Assembly (NCBI GenBank): GCA_963828415.1
Contig: CAWHEI010000012.1
Coordinates: 1,112,187 to 1,176,186 of the forward strand
DNA: 64,000 nucleotides
Reading direction: 5' to 3'
DNA from: Sva-07 sp963828415
GTDB lineage: Bacteria; Actinomycetota; Acidimicrobiia; Acidimicrobiales; Ilumatobacteraceae
Below, one piece after another: positions 48,242 to 56,556 of the stretch. The notes under the pieces were generated by a model. It saw only the letters and a program-made list of their open reading frames with translations, was not told where the DNA came from and did no database searches. Made by a program: the position numbers and the translations under genes. Each line of letters starts with the position of its first letter. The stretch's first letter is position 1.

Positions 48242-48742
48242 TCACGCCTCGTCGGCGGTGACGAGCGCCGCCGCGGCTGCGAGTGCGAACGAACCAACGC
48301 TGGCAATCGTGCGCACGTGGTGCCATCGATTCCATGGCGTCTCGTAGGAGCCACGACGTTGATCGATTGCGTCGCCGGTCGACGCCCGCAGGTCGAACGC
48401 ATCGAGGGCGTCGTTGAGCGGGACGTTGCGGCCGATCGTGACGCCGAGTACGCCGATGACGTAGGTCGCGGTTGCACCGGCGAGCAGCCATCCGCGGCGG
48501 TGGTCGCCCGTGCGGAACTGCAAGATGGCGGCGCCGCCGAGCACGAGCGGGATGCCCATGAACGGGACGACGAACGCCGGGTTGATGATGGCCCGGTTGA
48601 TGTGTTGCATGGTGTCGACGTAGTTGGTCGCCGATACCCGGCGGGTGCCGGGGATCACCGATACCGACCACCCGTACAGCAGGCCGGACATGAGCCCGGT
48701 GGTGACGATGCCGCCACCGAGGAGTGCGGTCTTCAGATCCAT
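48242..48742 (-). CDS. DUF1772 membrane protein (module C)
   Basis: 166 residues from ATG 48742 with GGAA upstream. Four helices (ALLGGGIVTTGLMSGLLYGW, AFVVPFMGIPLVLGGAAIL, GWLLAGATATYVIGVLGVT, TIASVGSFALAAAAAL) and the family motif IGRNVPLNDALDAF followed by WNRWHHVRT identify the DUF1772 (anthrone oxygenase-like) family. It is the last gene of the module C operon, 39 bp after the NAD(P)H-binding gene. Redox or transport role not established. Confidence 0.9.
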   Translation of the reverse strand: MDLKTALLGGGIVTTGLMSGLLYGWSVSVIPGTRRVSATNYVDTMQHINRAIINPAFVVPFMGIPLVLGGAAILQFRTGDHRRGWLLAGATATYVIGVLGVTIGRNVPLNDALDAFDLRASTGDAIDQRRGSYETPWNRWHHVRTIASVGSFALAAAAALVTADEA

Positions 48743-48781
48743 GGAGAGTTCCTTTCGGGGTTGTGAGGTGAGATGGCGTAT

Positions 48782-49636
48782 TCAGGCAGGTGTCGGTACG
48801 GACGTGTTCCAGGTGCCGGCGGCTGCAGCGGCGCCGGCGAACGTGGCGAAGTCGCGGGCGGGTCGGCCGAGGGAGCGCTGCACACCGTCGGCGGTGTAGG
48901 CATTGCGGCCGAAGACCTCCGAGAACAGGTAGGTGAGGAACCCGACGAGCTCTTCCGGCACGCCCTGCTGGGCTGCCGCGTCGGCGTAGTCATCGGCCGA
49001 CATCGGGACGTACCGGATGGTCCTCCCGACGGCTCGACTGAGCTCGGCGGCGATGTCGGTCATCGTGTACAACCGCGGGCTGGTCAGCTCGTAGATCTGG
49101 CCGACGTGGCCTGGCTCGGTCAGCGCTGCGACCGCGACATCGGCGATGTCGTCTGCGTCCACCCAAGGTTCGAGTGCGTCGCCCCCTGGCAGCACGATCT
49201 CGCCCGACAGCACGGCGTCATACAGGAAGGCTTCGCTGAAGTTCTGCATGAACCACGTACACCGAACCACGGTCGCGTCCGCGCCGGAGTCGAACAGGAC
49301 CTGCTCGGCCCGCTGCGCCTCGACCTCGCCGCGCCCCGAGAGGAGCACGAGCCGACGAACGCCCTGATCGAGTGCTGCGTCAGCGAGTGCTCGAACCGCT
49401 TCCGGTGCGCCTGTGGCTGCGAGGTCCGGGTAGTACGAGATGTAGGCGGCTGCGACTCCGTCGAGTGCGGCGTTCCACGTGGACGGGTCCTCCCAGTCGA
49501 ACGGAGTGGCGCTGCTGCGTGATCCAATCCGGACGTGTACGCCGCGGTCGCGGAGACGTTCGGCGACTCGTCGTCCGGTCTTTCCCGTTCCGCCGATCAC
49601 GAGGATGGGCTGGTGGATGTCGTGTGTGGTTGTCAT
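48782..49636 (-). CDS. NAD(P)H-binding (NmrA/atypical SDR) protein (module C)
   Basis: 284 residues from ATG 49636, overlapping the stop of the small module protein as ATGA. Rossmann motif ILVIGGTGKTGRRVAERL at the N-terminus, then RLVLLSGRGEVEAQRAEQ and VRCTWFMQNFSEAF, typical of NmrA-like atypical SDRs related to quinone reductase QorB and redox sensors. It lacks a classical YxxxK site. It takes the same place in module C that the MDR oxidoreductase takes in module B, so both operons put an NAD(P)-binding protein directly after the small gene. Confidence 0.92.
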   Translation of the reverse strand: MTTTHDIHQPILVIGGTGKTGRRVAERLRDRGVHVRIGSRSSATPFDWEDPSTWNAALDGVAAAYISYYPDLAATGAPEAVRALADAALDQGVRRLVLLSGRGEVEAQRAEQVLFDSGADATVVRCTWFMQNFSEAFLYDAVLSGEIVLPGGDALEPWVDADDIADVAVAALTEPGHVGQIYELTSPRLYTMTDIAAELSRAVGRTIRYVPMSADDYADAAAQQGVPEELVGFLTYLFSEVFGRNAYTADGVQRSLGRPARDFATFAGAAAAAGTWNTSVPTPA

Positions 49637-49848
49637 GATTGCTCCTTGGGGTTTGGGTCGACACGCGTGACGGAGATGACGGTGAGTCCGAAGTCGCGTA
49701 CACGGTCGAGCAGGCCGTGGAGCGCCGATTGATCGGCGACCTCGCCGGCGATCGTCGTGCCGTCGGGCCCGCTCGTGATGTGCATGCCGTCGAACCACTC
49801 GGACTGGCTTGCGCCGATGTGGCCTTCGACGTGGATCTCGTATTTCAC
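49633..49848 (-). CDS. Small LHG-motif protein, module C copy
   Basis: 71 residues from GTG 49848 with GAGGAG about 5 nt upstream. KYEIHVEGHIGASQSEWFDG and MHITSGPDGTTIAGEVADQ are followed by ALHGLLDRVRDFGLTVISVT. Shared with A and B are the strand KYEIxVxG, the Gly-Glu-Val/Ile-x-Asp turn, LHG at the helix start, and a closing strand. This shorter form is the more common type I know from actinobacterial genomes, always uncharacterised. Its stop overlaps the next start as ATGA. Opposite lies a MalT-like regulator. Confidence 0.82.
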   Translation of the reverse strand: MKYEIHVEGHIGASQSEWFDGMHITSGPDGTTIAGEVADQSALHGLLDRVRDFGLTVISVTRVDPNPKEQS

Positions 49849-49909
49849 CGTGGCTCCTCGTGTCGGATTTGCGTACCGACACCGTGCACAGCTGAGGTGG
49901 CTGTGGTCG

Positions 49910-49923
49910 CCACCCGAAGGTGG
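49910..49923. promoter_or_regulatory. Inverted repeat in the module C divergent region
   Basis: CCACC-CGAA-GGTGG, 5-bp arms with 4-bp spacer, 62 bp from the small-protein start. Half-site CACC resembles the module A/B site but spacing and arms differ, so it is at best a diverged operator. The intergenic region here is 200 bp, longer than the 112 bp of A and B. Confidence 0.4.
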
Positions 49924-50048
49924 TATTCGGGGTGGAATCGTGCCGCGCTCACGTGACTCGTACCGGACCGGGGTCGGCCCTCCCGGCAGGCCTAAGAAGG
50001 GTCAGTGCTACCTTGGAATGCGTGCCGGGTAGGAGTCCCGGATGTGCC

Positions 50049-52809
50049 ATGGCCGATCAGCCCGACGCTCTCGCCAACGACACTGCAGTCGACGACCGCG
50101 CCGTGCTGTCGACGAAGCTCCACATCCCGCGTCCACCACAGACGTTCGCCGAGCGACCACGACTCACTGAACGTCTCGACACAGCGGCCCCTGGGACCGT
50201 GGTGCTGGTGTGTGCGCCGGCCGGCTGTGGAAAGTCTGTCCTCGTGGCCGACTGGTGTCGCCGTCGCAAGCCCTCGGCTGCGTGGCTCTCGCTCGACGCC
50301 GACGACAACGACCCGATCCGATTCTGGCGACATGTCGCGGCCTCGCTCGACCGGTCCCGAAGCGACGATTCGACATCGCTCCGCATCGATGTCGATCGTC
50401 TGATCCGCCGATCGAGCGATCCGCCGGTCGATGAGATCGCTACGGCGATCGCGAACAGGATCAATGATGCGTTCGATGACGTGGTGCTGGTCCTCGACGA
50501 CTACCACCTGATCGACGACGGCGACGTCCACGCCGGGGTCAGGCTCCTCGTCGAACACGCCCCCGAGCAGCTCCGCGTCATCGTGATCAGCAGGGCCGAT
50601 CCGCCGCTGCTGCTGGCACGACGTCGGGCGCGCGGCGAGTTGACCGAGATCCGGGCAGCCGACTTGCGGTTCAGTTCTACCGAAGCGGCCAACTTCCTCG
50701 ACGGGGCAACCGACATCCCTCTGTCCGTACACGCCGTGTCGACGCTCACCGAACGCACCGAGGGCTGGGCCGTCGGGCTCCAACTCGCGGCGTTGTCGCT
50801 CGACGGGCGCGACGACATCTCGACGTTCCTGTCGACGTTCTCTGGCAGCCACCGCTTCGTACTCGACTACCTCACCGAGGAGGTGCTCGATCGGCAACCC
50901 GTTCCGGTGCGCGAGTTCCTGCTGTCGACGTCGATCCTGCAGCGACTCTCTGGTCCGTTGTGCGACGCGGTCACCAGCGGCGACGACGGACAGGACCTAC
51001 TCGAAGCGTGCGAACGAGCGAATCTTTTCATTGTCCCGCTCGACGACGAACGCCGCTGGTGGCGCTATCACCACCTCTTCGCCGAACTGCTTCGCGCCCG
51101 GCTGGACCGACACCCGCGGAAGCTCGTGAGCGACCTTCATCGACGAGCGGCAGGCTGGCACGAAGCGTACGGACTGATCGATCAGGCGATCGACCATGCC
51201 ACTGCCGCAGGCGATCCAGCATCGGCCATGCGTCTGATCGAACGCCATGCCGACGAGCTGCTGCTCCAGCGAGAGGGTGCAACGCTGCGTCGGAAGTTGG
51301 CGGAGCTCCCGAACGGTGCCGAGGCCTCGCGACGGTTGTTGGTGGCGCACGCGCGGACTGCCGCTGTACGCGGGACGACCGACCGAGGCAGAGGCGCTGC
51401 TCGACGCCGCAGCGAAGGCGAGCACGGATCCCGACGAGCGGTTCGAACCGTCGATCGATCGTGTTGCAAGCCCCCTGGCCACCCTCGATCCGACGATCGC
51501 ACTCGTGCGCGCCTTCGTCGCTCACCTCCGCGGTCAGAGCGACGCTGCGGTCACGCTGGCGCAACAGACCCTGTCGGGCCTCGACGACGACAGATCCGCG
51601 GTCGCGCTGATCGCGGAGTTGCACCTCGCGAGCGCTCCGTGGCTGCGTGGAGCGGTCACAGAGGCCGAGCCGGCCTTGAAGGCCAACGTCGATCGTTGGC
51701 GAGCGCTCGGCGAGCCCGACCGCGCTGCCTTCGGCTGCCACTACCTCGCGCGGACACAGCGCGCGCGAGGCGATCTCGTTGCTGCGATCGACACGTACCG
51801 CGGGGTGCTGTCACCCGAGGACGGACGTGCTGCGTCGGAGTCGCCCTCCGCTGGCGTCGCCCATGTCGGACTGGCCGAGGTCGCATACCAGCGCGACGAC
51901 CTCGAAGCAGCGCGCCGACACGTCGAAGCCGGCATCGAAGCGTGTCGACAACTCGTGTACACCCAGGCGCTGTCATCGGGCCTCGCGACGCTGGCCCGGA
52001 TCCGTCGTGCCGAAGGAGACCCGGGCGGGGCACGCGCCGCTCTCGACGAAGCGATCGACGTCGGCCCCGACGACGACGTCGTCGACCTCCTCAATCCCGT
52101 CCCGATCCAGCGGGCGCAGCTGATGCTCGCCGACGGCGACGACGGCCCGGCCGAGCAATGGACACAGCACCGCCATGTCGATGCGCACGACCAGCCGCAC
52201 CACCCGCTCGAACCGGCCCACCTGCTCCTGGCCCGACTCATGATCCACCGCGGTCAGGAGGTCCAGGTGCTCCCGCTGCTCGACCGCCTCCTCGGTGCCG
52301 CAACCGCTGATCGCCGAATGGGGAGCGTGATCGAGATCGAGATGCTGCGCGCACTCGCCCTGGCCGACAGCGATCCCGCCGCTGCGGCGTCGACGCTCGC
52401 TCGAGCGGTCGCGCTCGCCGCACCACCGGGCTACGTCCGCATCTTCGTGGATGAAGGCGAACCCATGGCCGGTCTGCTCGCCAGGCTGATCGCAACGCCG
52501 CCGCCCGACGATCTCCACATTCTCGACATGCAACACGTTGCCCGCCTGGTCCGAGCCTTCGACCGCACCCCCGACAGAGCGACCGGCGATGGTCCCGCCC
52601 GGCAGCCACTCGTCGTTCCACTCACCGACCGTGAACTCGAGGTGCTCGACCAACTCGCGACCGGCAAGCCCAATCGGGAGATCGCCGACGAGCTCTACGT
52701 GTCGTTGAACACCGTCAAGAAGCACATCACCCACATCCTCGACAAGCTCGGTGTCGCGAATCGCACCGCCGCCGTCGAACGCGCCCGGGTTCTCGACCTC
52801 CTCAGCTGA
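50049..52809 (+). CDS. MalT-like LuxR-family regulator, module C (one apparent frameshift)
   Basis: Starts at ATG 50049 (MADQPDALANDTAVDD), 919 residues after correction. Walker A CAPAGCGKSVLVADW, Walker B VLVLDDYHLIDDGD, relay ERTEGWAVGLQLAALSL. One extra base near 51357 separates LVAHAR from LPLYAGRPTEAEALL; beyond it the repeat region and the C-terminal LuxR domain (LTDRELEVLDQLATGKPNREIA, NTVKKHITHILDKLGV) are intact. It is longer than A and B and its helix-turn-helix differs (KKHITHILDKL against KTHCxAIYRKL), so it is a separate subfamily. Divergent from the small-protein/NmrA/DUF1772 operon. Confidence 0.88.
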
Positions 52810-52910
52810 CACACGAACGCTGCGGTAGCGGGGCTTCTTGATGACGATGCCACCCTGGCTTCCACCTTTGGGTGACGACATCGCCGCTTGGAGTCCGGAC
52901 ACTGGGCGAC

Positions 52911-53393
52911 ATGACAACGACTCGCACCAACCATGCAGCATCCACCACCATCGCGAGCACGAGCAGCGCCGTCGTTCGACAGTTCGTCGACGACATCTTG
53001 AACCAGGGGCGCTTCGAGGTGCTGGACGAGATCGTTCATCCCGACTATTCCTACGAGGGACCTGACGGTGTCCAGCTCCACGGGCCAGACGAGCTCGAGC
53101 AGCTGATCGGCGGCTTCCGCACGGCGTTCTCCGACTTCCATGCGGCGATCACATCGGAGGTCGAGGACGGCGACCTCGTCGCCATGACAATGACGCTCAC
53201 CGGCAGCCACGACGGGGATTTCGACGCCCTCCCGCCGACGGGCGCGCGCATGAGCCTCCCGATCGCCGTCTTCACTCGCGTCGAAGACGGCCGCATCATC
53301 GAGGACCGGGAGTTCTACGACACCGCCACCATGCTCGCCCAACTCGGCGTCGACACCGTCGCCGACGAACATACGTCGAACGCGCAACGATGA
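52911..53393 (+). CDS. SnoaL-like/ester cyclase family protein
   Basis: 160 residues from ATG 52911. VVRQFVDDILNQGRFEVLDEIV, YEGPDGVQLHGPDELEQLI and the C-terminal FTRVEDGRIIEDREFYDTATML are typical of the SnoaL/NTF2-like ester cyclase family (cone-shaped alpha+beta barrel). The usual role is a small enzyme or binding protein for hydrophobic molecules. The next gene starts inside its stop (ATGA), so they are co-translated; both follow the module C regulator by 101 bp. Confidence 0.85.
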   Translation: MTTTRTNHAASTTIASTSSAVVRQFVDDILNQGRFEVLDEIVHPDYSYEGPDGVQLHGPDELEQLIGGFRTAFSDFHAAITSEVEDGDLVAMTMTLTGSHDGDFDALPPTGARMSLPIAVFTRVEDGRIIEDREFYDTATMLAQLGVDTVADEHTSNAQR

Positions 53394-54244
53394 ACTCGGC
53401 GCACGCGTCGCCTGGGACGACGGGGCCCGCAGTCGATGCCAACCGGCGACGGGTCGTCCGGGGCGGCCTCGTTGCGCTGGGAGCGCTGGTCTGGCTCGCT
53501 GGGCTCGCCGCCGTCGGCTTCATCAGCTCCCGGACCAATCCGATCATCGGCGAGTCGGCGCAGAACCTCGTCTTCACCCACCTTCTGCTGCTGCCGACCT
53601 TCGGGTGGCTTGCTCTCCACCTTCGGCGACGCCGAGTTGAGGCGCCGTCGGCGGAGGGGTACGCACCCGGGCGACGTCAGCTACTCATCGACGGCACCTC
53701 GTACGTCGGTGCCACCGTCATCGGCGCGGCGGCCGCTCGACCCGTGGTCTTCGCCGCCTCCGACCCGCAGACACCGACTCAGATGATCGCCGACGAACAC
53801 GGCCTCAGCGGAGACCCACGGATCTTGGTCGCCTACGAGAGCCAGTACGGATCCACGGCCGAGGTCGCCGACGACATCGGCCGAACACTCGGCGACGCCG
53901 GGAATGATGTCGACGTCCGGCACGTCGGCGATGTCGACTCCGTCGCTGGCTACGACCTCGTCGTCGTCGGGGCTGCCATCCAGTACGACAACTGGATGCC
54001 CGGCGCCGCCGACTTCGTTCGGACGCATCGAGGCCAACTCGCCACCACACCGGTCGCGTTCTTCTTCACGTGCCTCGCCCTGTCGGAGCCGGGCGAAAGC
54101 GCCACGCAGTCGGCGAACTCGTACGAGCGGAAGATCAGATCGGTCGCTCCCGAGCTCGATCCGCTTGGCGTCGGACGATTCGCCGGCGTGCTCGACTACT
54201 CGCGAATGACTCCGGTCACCTGCATTTCGCGCGCATCCTGCTGA
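53390..54244 (+). CDS. Flavodoxin-domain membrane protein, C-terminus disrupted
   Basis: From ATG 53390 (overlap ATGA). Two hydrophobic segments (LVALGALVWLAGLAAVGFIS, LVFTHLLLLPTFGWLALHL) precede a flavodoxin domain: FMN loop VAYESQYGSTAEVADDI, VVVGAAIQYDNWMPGA, AFFFTCLAL. This resembles protoporphyrinogen oxidase-type (HemG-like) flavodoxins. The frame stops at 54244 after DYSRMTPVT, but the expected tail (HFARILLTLRGAEAGDHRDWG) continues in another frame from about 54223 to 54474. This needs one lost base, opposite to all other shifts in the window, so it may be real decay near the tRNA fragment. Confidence 0.78.
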   Translation: MNSAHASPGTTGPAVDANRRRVVRGGLVALGALVWLAGLAAVGFISSRTNPIIGESAQNLVFTHLLLLPTFGWLALHLRRRRVEAPSAEGYAPGRRQLLIDGTSYVGATVIGAAAARPVVFAASDPQTPTQMIADEHGLSGDPRILVAYESQYGSTAEVADDIGRTLGDAGNDVDVRHVGDVDSVAGYDLVVVGAAIQYDNWMPGAADFVRTHRGQLATTPVAFFFTCLALSEPGESATQSANSYERKIRSVAPELDPLGVGRFAGVLDYSRMTPVTCISRASC

Positions 54245-54603
54245 CGTTGCGAGGAGCAGAGGCCGGCGACCACCGCGATTGGGGCCAGATCCGGTCGTGG
54301 ACGAAGAATCTGACGGCATCTCGGACTCGCACCTGGGCGCTACGCCTCCACCGGGCACACTCGGACCACCACGATGATCGACGTCCGCCAAACCCGCTGC
54401 ATCGAACACTGCTTCGGGCGCCCGACCCAAAGGTCACTGCGTTCCGCCGACCAGATGCCGGTCCTGTGAAGTAGACGCTTTCGCGAAACCCCAGGTGGCC
54501 TGCGCCATCAGCACCACTATGGCCGTCGGTGACGGCAGTGATCTCGGCGGGTGTCGGCGCTGTACAAGAGCTGGTGTTGTACAACGGGCCGGGAACGGCA
54601 AGA
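54245..54603. other. No intact gene; displaced end of the flavodoxin gene
   Basis: The first 230 bp carry, in a shifted frame, the likely lost C-terminus of the flavodoxin protein (DHRDWGQIRSWTKNL). After that I see no gene; short frames on both strands are chance or tRNA shadows. Confidence 0.5.
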
Positions 54604-54632
54604 GACCCTCCCCGACGAAGATGTCGGAAAGG
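54604..54632 (-). terminator. Stem-loop downstream of the tRNA-Met fragment
   Basis: CCCT-CC-CCGAC (54604-54614) pairs with GTCGG-AA-AGGG with a 6-nt loop GAAGAT and a 2x2 internal mismatch. It lies just beyond the 3' end of the tRNA fragment on the minus strand and is probably the terminator of the original tRNA gene. Confidence 0.45.
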
Positions 54633-54651
54633 GCCTCTGACCTGGTATTCC

Positions 54652-54698
54652 GTTGGTGGCGGGGGCAGGATTTGAACCTGCGACCTTCGGGTTATGAG
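54652..54698 (-). tRNA. tRNA-Met 3' fragment (probable attachment site)
   Basis: Read on the minus strand: anticodon loop CTCATAA, two stem pairs, variable region, T-arm GCAGGTTCAAATCCTGC, acceptor strand CCCCGCC, A and an encoded CCA. The 5' half (acceptor GGCGGGG, D-arm, rest of the anticodon stem) is absent: the anticodon stem stops pairing after two pairs. So only about 47 bp of the 3' half remain. This is the usual scar left at one end of an element that integrated into a tRNA gene, and it places the element to the right. Confidence 0.8.
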
Positions 54699-54742
54699 CC
54701 GTGGAAAGGCCATATCGACCAGTGTCGATTGGTGCCATTTCG

Positions 54743-54763
54743 TGCCATCTACCAGGACTTTCG
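54743..54763 (+). repeat. 21-bp direct repeat, left copy
   Basis: TGCCATCTACCAGGACTTTCG recurs at 63979-63999 with one mismatch (G for the second A of GGAC). The copies are 9,236 bp apart in the same orientation. The left copy is 45 bp inside the tRNA-Met fragment. Confidence 0.65.
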
Positions 54764-54815
54764 CGACTTCGTCGTGTCGTTTGTTACCTGTGGATAACAG
54801 GCAGTTTCGACCGGT

Positions 54816-54837
54816 CCGTTAGATAAACCGTTAGATA
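54816..54837 (+). repeat. 12-bp tandem repeat, left copy
   Basis: CCGTTAGATAAA followed directly by CCGTTAGATA. The same unit occurs in tandem at 63922-63945, in the same orientation. The unit is AT-rich against a very GC-rich background and may be recombinase arm-type binding sites. Confidence 0.6.
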
Positions 54838-54930
54838 CGTCCCAGATTCTGCGCTGTTCCGGATCATCCGGAACAGCGCCCGTTCTGGACCACCGAGACT
54901 CACGGAATCCGGGCGCCTTGTCTCGTCAGC

Positions 54931-55266
54931 TCAGCCCCAGAAGATGCAGGTCGGGTCGGCGTCGATCTCCTCCAACAGGTCGGCAACGTGCACGCTCGGA
55001 CCGCACTCCCAGTAGCGCTGGAACCGATCGTTGCGGTCGGCGTAGTACAGCGTCCATTCCCCCGCCTGCTTCGAGTAGGCGAGTCGGGCGATCGGCGCGC
55101 GCGTCCACCCGGAACCCATCGGCTCACTCCACGGCGGTCGGCACTCGAGGATCGTCAGCCCTCGCGGCGTCTCGTCGACCTCGACCCGCATGTCCTCGCG
55201 AAACTCGGGCGGCGTCTTGTCGTGCGCCCACCTGCGCACACGGTTGGCGTCCAGCTCGGGAACCAT
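54931..55266 (-). CDS. DUF3024 domain protein
   Basis: 111 residues from ATG 55266 (MVPELDANRVRRWAHDK). ECRPPWSEPMGSGWTRAPIARLAY and WTLYYADRNDRFQRYWE give the DUF3024 pattern of conserved Trp, Arg and Tyr. Small cytoplasmic protein of unknown function, common in actinobacteria. First gene inside the putative integrated segment. Confidence 0.85.
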   Translation of the reverse strand: MVPELDANRVRRWAHDKTPPEFREDMRVEVDETPRGLTILECRPPWSEPMGSGWTRAPIARLAYSKQAGEWTLYYADRNDRFQRYWECGPSVHVADLLEEIDADPTCIFWG

Positions 55267-55383
55267 GCCGTCATCTTCGCATCGGCCACCGGGCGGCGTC
55301 AGCCCAACATGCCGGGCCACGATCGCCCAGCCGGCTCGGATTCACGCCGCGTTTGGGGTCGTGTGATCGGTCAGGATGAGCGG

Positions 55384-55887
55384 GTGGATCGTGTGGCGGT
55401 CGTCGGGTCGGGTGGTGCTGGCAAGTCCACGTTCGCGGCGGCGCTCGGTGAACGGACGGGGCTGCCGGTCGTGCATCTGGACCATCATTTCTGGCAGCCG
55501 GGCTGGGTGGAGACGCCTCGCGACGAGTGGCGGCGACGTCAGGCCGAGTTGTTCGCTGGTGAGCGTTGGATCGCCGACGGGAACTATGGCGGGACGTTCG
55601 ACGAGCGGTTCTCGCGCGCGGACACCGTCATCGTGTTCGCATTGCCGCGCCTGACGTGCCTGACGGGTGCGGTGAAGCGCTCGGCGCTGAACCATGGGAA
55701 GGCGGTTCAGGCCGAAGGCTGTCCTGAACGATTCCAGCTGTCGTTCTTCCGTTGGATCTGGAACTACCAACGCGACAGCCGCTCCCGCCTCGATGCGGCC
55801 CTGGCAAGCCACCGTCACCTCGCCGTGGTGGAACTGACGTCGCGGCACGCCGTGCGCGACTTCCTCGACTCGACGCGACCAACGTGA
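55384..55887 (+). CDS. P-loop kinase-like protein (topology modulation/adenylate kinase type)
   Basis: 167 residues from GTG 55384 (VDRVAVVGSGGAGKSTFA). Walker A GSGGAGKST at the very N-terminus, then LPVVHLDHHFWQPGWVET and RWIADGNYGGTFDERFSRADTVI. This is the signature of the small P-loop ATPases annotated as DNA topology modulation protein FlaR or adenylate kinase-like. The phosphate acceptor is unknown. The stop overlaps the GTG of the methyltransferase gene (GTGA), so the two are coupled. Confidence 0.85.
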   Translation: MDRVAVVGSGGAGKSTFAAALGERTGLPVVHLDHHFWQPGWVETPRDEWRRRQAELFAGERWIADGNYGGTFDERFSRADTVIVFALPRLTCLTGAVKRSALNHGKAVQAEGCPERFQLSFFRWIWNYQRDSRSRLDAALASHRHLAVVELTSRHAVRDFLDSTRPT

Positions 55888-56525
55888 GCAACGTGCAGGG
55901 ACCTGGAACCACGCTGGGTGGACCAAAGCGTTGGAACTCGAACCTTCACGCGTTCGACGAGCTGTTGGCCGCCGTCCCGACCGGCGCCCGCCGCGGACTC
56001 GACGTCGGCTGCGGTGAGGGCGAGACCGCCCGCCGGCTCCGGCGTCGTGTGCCGTCCGTGGTCGGTCTCGACAGGGATCTGGCCAGCATCGAACTCGCCC
56101 GATCCCACGACGACGACATCGACTACCTGCACGGCGACCTCGAAGGTGTCGATCTCCCGACCGGGTCGTTCGACGTCGTCAGCGCCGTCGCCGTGCTGCA
56201 CCACCTCGACCAGCGCGCCGGTCTCGAGAATCTGGTGGCGCTGGTCCGTCCAGGCGGCGTGCTGCTGGTCGTGGGACTGGCTCGAAGCCGCTCCGTGGCG
56301 GACTTCGCCCGAGATGCCCGGGATGCGCTCGCTGTCCGCCGGTACACCTTCACCAGAGACGTCTGGGAGACACCGGCACCCAAGCGGTGGCCGCCACCGT
56401 TGACCTACGCCGAGGCACGCGCCGCGTCACTGTCGGTCCTTCCCGACTGTCACTTCCGGCGTGTCGGCTACTTCCGCTACGGACTCACCTGGGTTCGCTC
56501 TGACGCCACCGACGGCCCGAGCTGA
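55884..56525 (+). CDS. Class I SAM-dependent methyltransferase
   Basis: 213 residues from GTG 55884. SAM-binding motif I RGLDVGCGEGETARRL near residue 40, motif II VVGLDRDLASIELA, motif III-like YLHGDLEGVDLPTGSFDVV and AVAVLHHLDQRAG are those of the Methyltransf_11 type. The substrate is likely a small molecule; not identifiable. Preceded by the coupled P-loop gene, and followed after 31 bp by the phosphatase gene. Confidence 0.9.
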   Translation: MSNVQGPGTTLGGPKRWNSNLHAFDELLAAVPTGARRGLDVGCGEGETARRLRRRVPSVVGLDRDLASIELARSHDDDIDYLHGDLEGVDLPTGSFDVVSAVAVLHHLDQRAGLENLVALVRPGGVLLVVGLARSRSVADFARDARDALAVRRYTFTRDVWETPAPKRWPPPLTYAEARAASLSVLPDCHFRRVGYFRYGLTWVRSDATDGPS

Positions 56526-56556
56526 GCTGGTCGGCGTCGTGAAGAATCCTGCCGGC

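Noticed and set aside
54495..54797. Short plus-strand protein containing RWWRGQDLNLRPSGYEP
   Set aside because: Well-known false translation across a tRNA; here it crosses the tRNA-Met fragment. The minus-strand frame with HNPKVAGSNPAPAT is rejected for the same reason.
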